NCBI RefSeq assembly: GCF_009739905.1
Contig: NZ_CP034279.1
Span: 6,510,001 to 6,574,000, forward strand
Reading direction: 5' to 3'
DNA: 64,000 nt
DNA from: Streptomyces ficellus
GTDB lineage: Bacteria; Actinomycetota; Actinomycetes; Streptomycetales; Streptomycetaceae
How positions within the stretch are numbered: position 1 is the first letter of the stretch; every line of letters begins with the position of its first letter. The notes beneath the pieces were generated by a model. That model was not told the DNA's origin, made no database searches, and saw only the letters and a program-made list of their open reading frames with translations. Positions 42,700 through 49,054 of the stretch are shown piece after piece. Both the position numbers and the translations under genes were made by a program.

Positions 42700-43664
42700 T
42701 CAACTGTCGCCAGGTCCCCGTGGAGCCCAGCCTGCTGGTGACCGTGTGTGATCTCCAGCGGCGTATCGGCTCCACGTTCCGCCGGTCTCGTTGAGCAGGC
42801 GAGTGGTGGTCTTGTTGTGGTAGCCGAGGGCGTCCGCGACGACGGGGCCGGGTAGTTCGAGGAGTTGCTGTCGGATGGCGGCACCGCGGGCAGCGGCGGC
42901 CGGAACCCCGACCTCGTTCAGGAGCGCGGACAGGTGGTCGGGGCGAAACGGCTGGCCCGCCCGGCGCCCGGGGAAGAGCCAGCAGGATGCAGGGTTGGTA
43001 GCAGTGTTCATGTTGTCGCGGTTTGCGATGTGCTCCAGCAGCAGCGCGGCGACCGGTGCAGGAACGGGCGAGGCTGGCTCGCCGAGCCGTAGAAGCACGG
43101 TGTCGCCGTCGCGGATCAGGTCGTCGACGCTGAGCCGGACGATAGGGCTTACGGGCTGTGCGTAAAGGAGGACGATGACTCCGGCGGCTCGGAGACGCAT
43201 GGGTATCTCCGCGTCGGTCAGCAGCCGGCCAAGGGCATCGAGGCGCTCGTCCTCGCTCAGCACGGCCCGCCGGGAGACCTTCATCGCGGGGATGGAGAGG
43301 GCGCGTCGGCAGCGGCGGCTCTGCATCGCCCAGCTGAGGAAGGCTCGCAGGCAGGTTCGGCTGTGCTCGGTGTTCCCGGCCCACCAGGCGTCGATGTCGA
43401 TCTGGCCGCAGGACGCGAGGGTGCTGCTGCGCTCGCCGAGCCATTGCAGAAATGCGGTCGCGTACTTGATCTGCTCGGCGGCGAACCGTCGGACGCTGGG
43501 TGTGATGTGGCTTCGCTCGGCGCGGGCCCGCAGCCGAGGAAGGACACGCCAGGTCGCGAACAGCTTGATCGTCTTGACGTGCTCGGCGTCGGCGATGCGG
43601 GCCAGATGCCCGGGAAGCCAGCGTTGGAAGGAACACAGGTACTTGTCGACCGCGGGCAGGCCGC
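42700..43664 (-). pseudogene. Tyrosine-recombinase-like integrase, 5' end lost
   Basis: The frame runs from about 43690 to the stop at 42700. It has a core-binding part, DKYLCSFQRWLPGHLARIAD through VRRFAAEQIKYATAFLQWLG, and a catalytic part, RLRAAGVIVLLYAQPVSPIV and VRLSVDDLIRDGDTVLLRLG through PVVADALGYHNKTTTRLLNE. This resembles actinobacterial site-specific integrases carried by transposons; the usual catalytic Arg/His/Tyr set is not obvious. The 5' end has been replaced by the resolvase gene in a different frame, so no intact start exists. An internal ATG (43326) would give only the C-terminal roughly 208 residues. Confidence 0.7.
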
Positions 43665-44150
43665 CACGGCGGGCCGTCGTCCGCCCTTGCTGCCCTTGGC
43701 CTCGGCGGCACGCAGGCCGTCGTACGTCAGCTCGCGCTGGAGGTCACGCTGGAGTTCGCCGGCGGCGGCGAGGGTCTGCACCATGAACTTCACGGTGGAC
43801 AGCAGCTCGCCGGTGCTCGGGTGGCGGGCGGTGAGGTCCATCGCGGAGAACGCTCCGTCGTGGATGCGCAGGGCGAGCTGGTCGCGGTGCAGGACTTCGA
43901 GGACGTCGAGGATGTGGCCGGTGCCGCGCACGAGGCGGAACATCTCGGAGATGTGCGCGGTGTCGCCCGGCCGCGCGTAGGTGAGCAGTTCGCGGAACTT
44001 GGGGCGCTGGAGCGGGTGGAGGCGGCTGGAGGTGCCCGGATCCTCCTCGAAGACGACCGGGTCCTCGATCCCGGCCTCGGCGAGGACGAGGTCCTGGCGG
44101 GCGGTGGACTGCTGGTCGGTCGAGACCCGCTTGTAGACCAGGTTCGCCAC
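43665..44150 (-). pseudogene. Tn3-type serine resolvase, 3' end lost by fusion to the integrase
   Basis: From GTG 44150 (after GGAAGGGG) the protein reads YKRVSTDQQSTARQDLVLAE, with the catalytic Ser in RVST, then FEEDPGTSSRLHPLQRPKFR, LTYARPGDTAHISEMFRLVR and ELQRDLQRELTYDGLRAAEA up to KGSKGGRRPAV near 43665. The complete catalytic domain is present, but the C-terminal helix-turn-helix is gone: the reading frame runs into integrase sequence out of frame. Without the DNA-binding domain it is probably inactive. A res-like site lies just upstream. Confidence 0.8.
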
Positions 44151-44187
44151 CGAGGGGCCCCTTCCGTACGGAGGATCGGACCCTATC

Positions 44188-44311
44188 TGTCGTCAAACCC
44201 TGTCAGCAATCACCATCGGATCTGATTGGATTCGGGCCGCCATGAACCCCCGTATTCCCGGAGGTCATTGGACACGTCGGCCGCCTGTCGTCAAACGATC
44301 GTCTGACGACA
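44188..44311. promoter_or_regulatory. Putative resolvase res site
   Basis: Two related motifs lie directly upstream of the resolvase start: TGTCGTCAAACCCTGTCAGC at 44188-44207 and, at 44286-44311, a 26-base near-perfect palindrome with TGTCGTCA and TGACGACA ends around AACGATCGTC (one mismatch per arm). Spacing and position before tnpR fit a multi-subsite res region, which would also hold the resolvase promoter. Confidence 0.5.
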
Positions 44312-44328
44312 CTTCGCCCATGTCACGA

Positions 44329-44712
44329 TCAGGGGCGCGACGGTGCGGGCATCGCCGCCAGCAGGGTGTCGAGTTCGGACTGCATAGCGTGCGGGAAGCC
44401 GATGAAGAACTTGTTGACCAGGGGCACGGCCCAGCGTGCCTTGCTGGCGATGTTGTAGACCCGCAGCGTCACTCGGGTGCCCGTGCGCTCGGGCTGCAGG
44501 GCGTACTCCCGGCGGGCCCACCAGGATCCCTGGGCGCCGACGCATGTGTCCGACTCGTCCACGGCGACGTAGCCGTCGGGGACCTTGGCCACCAATGCTC
44601 GTCGTACCTGTGCGGGCGGCAGATCTACGTATCCGGTGGCCTCGGCCAGCAGCTTGCGGTTGTTCTGGGTTGTCCCTGCGGGTGTATGCGGATGTGCGTT
44701 GCGGATGGTCAT
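44329..44712 (-). CDS. SRPBCC-like protein, last gene of a coupled cargo operon
   Basis: The protein is 127 aa. NRKLLAEATGYVDLPPAQVR opens a START-like fold, with GSWWARREYALQPERTGTRV and ARWAVPLVNKFFIGFPHAMQ giving the strands and the long C-terminal helix. There is no signal sequence. Its ATG overlaps the stop of the SDR gene by 4 bases. The same operon holds an NTF2-like and an SDR protein, a combination seen in polyketide and aromatic-compound tailoring, but no synthase genes are nearby. Substrate unknown. Confidence 0.75.
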   Translation of the reverse strand: MTIRNAHPHTPAGTTQNNRKLLAEATGYVDLPPAQVRRALVAKVPDGYVAVDESDTCVGAQGSWWARREYALQPERTGTRVTLRVYNIASKARWAVPLVNKFFIGFPHAMQSELDTLLAAMPAPSRP

Positions 44713-45494
44713 GTGCGTCCTGTCGCCTGAGGCGGTGGTGGTGTGCTGGGGGTGCGGCCGTTGCCGAGTATCCGCTGGAGGGTTCGGCGCGGCATGGTGC
44801 GGGTGACAGCGGCGAAGACGGTGTTCTTCTTGCCGGAGATGATGGTGGGACGATGGCGGCGTTCCAGGGCTGCAATGGCGGTGGCCGCTACCTGCTCGGG
44901 GGTTTGCACCATGACGGCCGGCACCTGATCGCCCGTATGTGGCTGGGACTTCGTGGCCGTCATGCCAGGACACAGCCCCATCACATAGACCCCGCGTGGT
45001 CGTTGCTCGGCCCACAGCGACTCGGAGAACGAGGCCACGAACGCCTTGGTGGCGCTGTAGATGCTCAGCTGCGGCATGGGCGCGAACGCGAGCGTGGAGG
45101 CCACGTTGATCAGCGCATCTCCCGATCGGGCACCGTTGAGGAAGGCGTGCGCCAAGGTCACCAGGGCATCGCAGTTCAGCCGGATCATGGATGTGGCCTG
45201 CTCCGCCGACACTTCGACGAACGGTCCGGCAGCGGCCGCGCCCGCGTTGTTGACCAGCAGGTCGTAGCGGGATTTCTGCAGTTCCTGCCGTACGCGCCGG
45301 CATCCCGCTTCCGTGGCCAGGTCGGCGGCGAGGGCGTGGTGGCCAGGGCCGAGCTCACCAGCCAGCGCGTCCAGGCGTTCCTGGCTGCGGGCCACCGCGG
45401 TGATGGTGTATCCGCTCGCGGCAAGCCGGCGTGTCAAGGCCCTTCCGATGCCCTCGCTGGCGCCGGTCACCAGCGCCCTGCGTCGTCCGGTCAT
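44709..45494 (-). CDS. Short-chain dehydrogenase/reductase (cargo operon)
   Basis: The protein is 261 aa from ATG 45494. It has cofactor loop ALVTGASEGIGRALTRRLAA, LLVNNAGAAAAG, catalytic Ser in LINVASTLAF, and Y-x3-K in SIYSATKAFVASFSESLWAE. The pattern is that of classical SDRs of the DltE/ketoreductase-like group, probably NADP-dependent (ARSQERL after strand 2). It overlaps both neighbours by 4 bases, so its expression is coupled to the upstream SgcJ/EcaC-like gene. The reaction cannot be assigned. Confidence 0.9.
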   Translation of the reverse strand: MTGRRRALVTGASEGIGRALTRRLAASGYTITAVARSQERLDALAGELGPGHHALAADLATEAGCRRVRQELQKSRYDLLVNNAGAAAAGPFVEVSAEQATSMIRLNCDALVTLAHAFLNGARSGDALINVASTLAFAPMPQLSIYSATKAFVASFSESLWAEQRPRGVYVMGLCPGMTATKSQPHTGDQVPAVMVQTPEQVAATAIAALERRHRPTIISGKKNTVFAAVTRTMPRRTLQRILGNGRTPSTPPPPQATGRT

Positions 45495-46153
45495 CGCTCG
45501 GCCTGCGGCTTGGTGTCGGGCGAGAAGATGAAGGAGATGCGTTCCATGACGGGCTTGCGCTGGGTGTTGTGGAAGGCTGCCACCCGCCACTGCTCGTCCG
45601 CGTCACGCACCAGTGTGTAGGTCTGGACCTTGGACAGCTTGTCCGGCTTGTCGCCGGTGTAGTCGTCGCCGCGGCCGGTGATCACGGCCGTATCCGGGGT
45701 GAGGAAGCGGACGTCGAGGTAGGTGCCGGCGAGCTTGCTGCCTTCGAGGAAGTCGTCGAAGAGGGCAGCGTGGGAGTCGGTGATGTCCTTGCGGCCTTCG
45801 TAGTGGCTGCCGACGAAAGTGGTGTAGGTGGCGTCCTTGGTGAACTGCTTGCCGTAGGCATCGGCGTCGTTGCGGTCCCATGCCTCGATGAGGGAGTCCA
45901 TGACGGCGCAGACGGCGGCATGGTCTTGGTGCGTGGCGTGAGTGCCGGTGGGGGTCACCTTCATGCAGTCCGCCTGGCCGGTTTGGTGCACATCGGAGGT
46001 GGTCTTGAGCCAGAGGTATCCGCCTCCAGCGGCCACGGCCACGGTCAGCGCCGAGATACCCAGCGCTCGTTTGAGGCGCCTTCGGCGCGGCCGGGCTGAG
46101 GGCGTGGGGGAGATGGTGTCGTGGGCGGGCGTGGCTGTGTGTTCAGTGGTCAT
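45491..46153 (-). CDS. SgcJ/EcaC-family NTF2-like protein with an N-terminal membrane anchor
   Basis: The protein is 220 aa. A Thr/Pro-rich cytoplasmic start and RPRRRRLKRALG precede one transmembrane helix (ISALTVAVAAGGGYLWL), followed by an NTF2-fold domain: HAAVCAVMDSLIEAWDRNDA, YGKQFTKDATYTTFVGSHYE, and DTAVITGRGDDYTGDKPDKL. The SgcJ/EcaC label is a TIGRFAM grouping; catalytic function is mostly unproven. The domain is about 60 percent identical by eye to the second gene at 46532-46981, which lacks the anchor. An IS3-derived mini-element now separates the two paralogues. Confidence 0.87.
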   Translation of the reverse strand: MTTEHTATPAHDTISPTPSARPRRRRLKRALGISALTVAVAAGGGYLWLKTTSDVHQTGQADCMKVTPTGTHATHQDHAAVCAVMDSLIEAWDRNDADAYGKQFTKDATYTTFVGSHYEGRKDITDSHAALFDDFLEGSKLAGTYLDVRFLTPDTAVITGRGDDYTGDKPDKLSKVQTYTLVRDADEQWRVAAFHNTQRKPVMERISFIFSPDTKPQAER

Positions 46154-46174
46154 CAGGGTGCTCGCTTAGGTTTC

Positions 46175-46439
46175 TGAACCGTTCCGGGTTCGGTGGAGAC
46201 TCGATTCCGTGAAAGGAGTGAGTCATGGCACGTCCCTCCTCCTACCCTGCTGAGCTGTGCAAACGAGCGGTCCGTATGGTCGCCGAAGTCCGTGGTGCCT
46301 ACCCGAACGAGTCGGCTGCGTTGCGGGCGGTCGCGCAGAAGCTCCGCATTGGTTCCGCCGAGACGCTGCGCAATTGGGTCAGGCGGGACGAGGTCGACTC
46401 CGGGCAAGCTGAGGTCTCCACCCAACCCGGAACGGTTTA
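46175..46439. mobile_element. IS3-derived miniature element with TIRs and a 3-bp target duplication
   Basis: The ends at 46175-46200 (TGAACCGTTCCGGGTTCGGT then GGAGAC) and 46414-46439 are inverted repeats matching at 24 of 26 positions. Both outer flanks read TTC (46172-46174 and 46440-46442), a 3-bp target duplication typical of IS3 elements. Inside, from 46225, is the start of an IS3 OrfA (MARPSSYPAELCKRAVRMVA, then AETLRNWVRRDEVDSG), truncated by an internal deletion. At 265 bp it cannot move by itself but could be mobilised by a full copy. Confidence 0.85.
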
Positions 46440-46531
46440 TTCTGTGGGTTGGGTTTGCCTGGTCGACGGTGTACTCGGATCACCGCCGGGCCGTCTTGCG
46501 GCTGTCCGGTCGTTTCTGTGCGCAGTCGGGA

Positions 46532-46981
46532 TTACCGCTGGGCGGCGGGGATCAGGCCGGGTGCGGTCTTGAAGGAGATCGCCTCCATCAGCGGCTTGCG
46601 TTTGGTGTTCTGGAACGCCGCGATGCGCCACTGGCCGTCCGCCTCGCGGACCAGCGTGTAGGTCTGGACTTTGGAGAGCTTCTCCGGGCGCTTGCCCTTG
46701 TAGGTGTCGCCGCGGCCGGTCACCACGGCGACATCCGGTGCCGGGAAGCGGACGTCGAGGACCTCGTCCGCCAGCCGGGTGCCCTTGAGGTACTTCGCGA
46801 AGAGGACGCGGTGGCTGTCGGCTATGTCCTGGCGGCCCTGGTAGTAGGTGCCGACGAAGGTGACGTAGGTCGCGTCGTCGGTGAAGGGCGCCGCGTAGGC
46901 GTCGGCGTCGCGGCGGCGCCAGGCGTCGACGAGCGAGTCGATGACGCCGGTGACGGCCTGCCGGTCATGTTCGGTAGCCAT
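46532..46981 (-). CDS. Soluble SgcJ/EcaC-family NTF2-like protein
   Basis: The protein is 149 aa from ATG 46981, after AAGGGAGA. Features are RQAVTGVIDSLVDAWRRRDA, YAAPFTDDATYVTFVGTYYQ, DVAVVTGRGDTYKGKRPEKL and a C-terminal KRKPLMEAISFKTAPG. It is a close paralogue of the anchored protein at 45491-46153 without the membrane helix. It is divergent from the marR gene, sharing a short control region with a palindromic operator, and is the likely main target of that regulator. Cavity-forming NTF2 proteins bind or isomerise small hydrophobic molecules. Confidence 0.88.
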   Translation of the reverse strand: MATEHDRQAVTGVIDSLVDAWRRRDADAYAAPFTDDATYVTFVGTYYQGRQDIADSHRVLFAKYLKGTRLADEVLDVRFPAPDVAVVTGRGDTYKGKRPEKLSKVQTYTLVREADGQWRIAAFQNTKRKPLMEAISFKTAPGLIPAAQR

Positions 46982-47026
46982 GGTGTCTCCCTTTGATAGG
47001 CTACAAGGTATCTGCACAAGGACATT

Positions 47027-47044
47027 ATCTGCATGCGTGCAGAT
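47027..47044. promoter_or_regulatory. MarR-type palindromic operator with an extra half-site
   Basis: ATCTGCA (47027-47033), TGCG, TGCAGAT (47038-47044): perfect 7-bp arms with a 4-bp spacer between the divergent SgcJ/EcaC and marR genes. A further ATCTGCA half-site occurs at 47010-47016, 17 bases away. This spacing allows two dimers to bind and repress both genes. Confidence 0.7.
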
Positions 47045-47069
47045 TTAACCGTAAGGGATGGGCGGAACA

Positions 47070-47537
47070 GTGGCAAATCGTGGAAATCCCCGCGAGGGGG
47101 AGATCTTCCGCGCCTACCTAGACGCGGTGGGCCTGCACAGCATCGCCGCAGCCACAGCCGCCGGACTGCAGGCCACGGAGTGGTACGCGTTGAGCCAGCT
47201 TGCCCTCGCCGACGGGCTCACCTCCGGGCAGCTGTCGGAGCGCACCGGCCTGACGACGGGGGCGACTACCCGCCTAATCGATCGCCTGGAGCGCGCCGGC
47301 TATGTCCGCCGGGCCGCCGACCCCGCGGATCGCCGCAAGGTCATCGTCAAGCCGGTATCCGAGGCCCTGGCAGGCATCGCCGCCCTGGTCGCACCCGCCC
47401 GCCGCACCATCGCCGCGGTCCTCGACCGCTACACCCCGGAGCAGCGGGCAGTGCTGTTCGACTACTTCGAGCACGCCGCCCCGGCCTTTCGAGAAGCCAC
47501 CGAGCAGATCCGAGCTGGGAACGTCACGCCATCCTGA
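47070..47537 (+). CDS. MarR-family transcriptional regulator
   Basis: The protein is about 155 aa from GTG 47070; ATG 47058 is possible but leaves almost no room from the AAGGG ribosome site. The winged helix reads LADGLTSGQLSERTGLTTGA then TTRLIDRLERAGYVRRAADP, with the D-x-R wing in PADRRKVIVKP. Dimerisation helices lie at both ends. Likely ligands are small phenolic or lipophilic compounds. It is divergent from the SgcJ/EcaC gene, with a good palindrome between them, so it probably represses itself and the cargo operon. Confidence 0.9.
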   Translation: MANRGNPREGEIFRAYLDAVGLHSIAAATAAGLQATEWYALSQLALADGLTSGQLSERTGLTTGATTRLIDRLERAGYVRRAADPADRRKVIVKPVSEALAGIAALVAPARRTIAAVLDRYTPEQRAVLFDYFEHAAPAFREATEQIRAGNVTPS

Positions 47538-47706
47538 CGCGTCCTGCCATATCAGCGAGTTCCGCAGCGACGCCGCCCCGAGAGAAGCCGTGGGCCTCGC
47601 GCTACGTGCGCGTCGGGGACGGCGGATCAGCCCACTGCCGACGATCTGTACCTCAAGATCGGTGATGGCCTGCTCGGTGAAGCAGCCTCGCTGCTCAACG
47701 CCTCGG

Positions 47707-47883
47707 TCAGCGCGGCTTCGTGGTCGATCGTTCGGCGGCATCCGCCCGGGTGCGGGGACGGGGCACTGTGAGGCCCAGGTCGAGGCGCTTGTCCATAACG
47801 AGGCGGAAGGTGCCGTACGGGTTGACGTTGGACCAGAACAGCGCGGTCAGCCCGCGCCGGTCCTCCTTGCTCTTGATGGGCCG
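47707..47883 (-). pseudogene. C-terminal stub of a Tn3-family transposase
   Basis: On the minus strand this reads KSKEDRRGLTALFWSNVNPY, then GTFRLVMDKRLDLGL and a stop at 47707. The D-R-R-x-L-T-x-L-F-W-x-N-V-N-P-Y-G block with D-x-x-x-R-L-D-L is the characteristic end of Tn3-family TnpA proteins. Upstream sequence switches abruptly at about 47884-47900 to plus-strand glycosyltransferase coding sequence, so the rest of tnpA is missing. It marks the right border of the insertion. Confidence 0.75.
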
Positions 47884-47900
47884 GGTGAGCGTGGCGCCGA

Positions 47901-48614
47901 GGGCCGGCCACCCGGCTGCGCGCCCACCTCGGACTGCCTGCCGACGCACACCCGGCACCGGAGGTCCGCCCGGTCTTCCACGGCTTCAGCCCGCAGGTGG
48001 TGCCGCGCCCCGAGGACTGGCCGTCCTGGGCCGGCGCGGCGGGCTACTGGTGGCCCGCGCGCCCGACGGGCTGGCAACCGCCCGCCGTACTGCTCGACTT
48101 CCTCCAGGCCGGCCCGCCCCCGGTGTTCATCGGGTTCGGCAGCATGGCGCCGGGGGAGGGGGACCGGCTCAGCGAACTGGTGGCCGCGGCAGTGCGACGG
48201 GCGGGCGTGCGCGCGGTCGTGCAGGCGGGGTGGGCCGACCTGGCCGGCCGCGGCGACGACGTCCTGACCATCGGTGACGTCCCCCACGACTGGCTGCTGC
48301 CGCGCACCGCCGCCGCCGTCCACCACGCCGGAGCGGGCACCACCGCGGCCGCCCTGCGGGCCGGCGTGCCCGCCGTACCCGTCCCCGTCATGGCCGACCA
48401 GCCCTTCTGGGCGTCCCGCCTGTGCGCCCTGGGAGTCGCCCCCCGCTCCCTGCCGTTCGCCGAACTCACCGCCGACGCCCTCGGCGACGCGGTCACGGCA
48501 TGCCTGTCCGACCCGTCCCACCGCCACCGCGCGACCCGCCTCGCCCGCGCGATCGCCACGGAGGACGGCGCCGCGCCACTGCTGGCGTGGATCGACGCAC
48601 ACGCGTCCAGGTGA
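47901..48614 (+). pseudogene. C-terminal half of the split family-1 glycosyltransferase
   Basis: In frame from about 47901: TRLRAHLGLPADAHPAPEVR, VFHGFSPQVVPRPEDWPSWA, VFIGFGSMAPGEGDRLSELV, and the donor-binding motif HHAGAGTTAAALRAGVPAVP followed by PVMADQPFWASRL. This is the complete sugar-nucleotide-binding domain of a GT1 enzyme and continues the N-terminal half that stops at 41299. By comparison with the family, roughly 40-60 residues between the halves are missing. GTG 47991 or 47997 could start a donor-domain-only protein, but no good ribosome site is seen. Confidence 0.87.
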
Positions 48615-48710
48615 GCCCCCCGACACGGCGCGGCCAGATACGGACGGTCGTCCACGTACGACGGTGAACGCCCCGCGTCGCTCAGCCGCCGCCCGGGAGG
48701 CGCTCACGCG

Positions 48711-48932
48711 CTAACGCCAGACCTGTGTCTCCCAGCCGCATGCGCGGCAGACGACGCGCAGTCCTTTCAGGGCGCGTACAGGCGGGAAGAGGAGCACGCC
48801 CAGCACTCGGCCGGCGTCCGTGCGCAGCTTCCGGCTCATCGTGAACTGGCTGCGCAGGGCCTCGCGATAGGTGTCGCGGCGTACGACGGTGTCCGTGCCC
48901 CCGCAGCCTCTGCACCGGCGTGTGTGCGCCAT
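48711..48932 (-). CDS. Small zinc-ribbon-like protein
   Basis: The protein is 73 aa. CRGCGG near the start and CRACGW near the end give two C-x2-C pairs about 53 residues apart. Between them a basic hydrophobic helix (GRVLGVLLFPPVRALKGLRV) could lie on the membrane. Length and the two knuckles suggest a structural zinc site. Function unknown. Confidence 0.65.
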   Translation of the reverse strand: MAHTRRCRGCGGTDTVVRRDTYREALRSQFTMSRKLRTDAGRVLGVLLFPPVRALKGLRVVCRACGWETQVWR

Positions 48933-49054
48933 GGTCCCCCCGAGCCCGCGCGGATCCGATGCCGCACCCCTTCCCCAGCCGGTGATCCCTACGCAGGGGG
49001 CGGGGCCGGGCCCCGCTCGCACGGTCGCCGTCCCGACCCGCCCGCACCTGGCCG

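Noticed and set aside
46441..46531. Continuation of the IS3 OrfA frame beyond the right terminal repeat
   Set aside because: The frame stays open past the TIR, but residues after 46420 do not resemble OrfA and lie outside the target duplication.
40895..47900. Integration of the accessory block at a tRNA gene attachment site
   Set aside because: No tRNA gene or duplicated tRNA 3' end is visible at either border; the target is a protein-coding gene.
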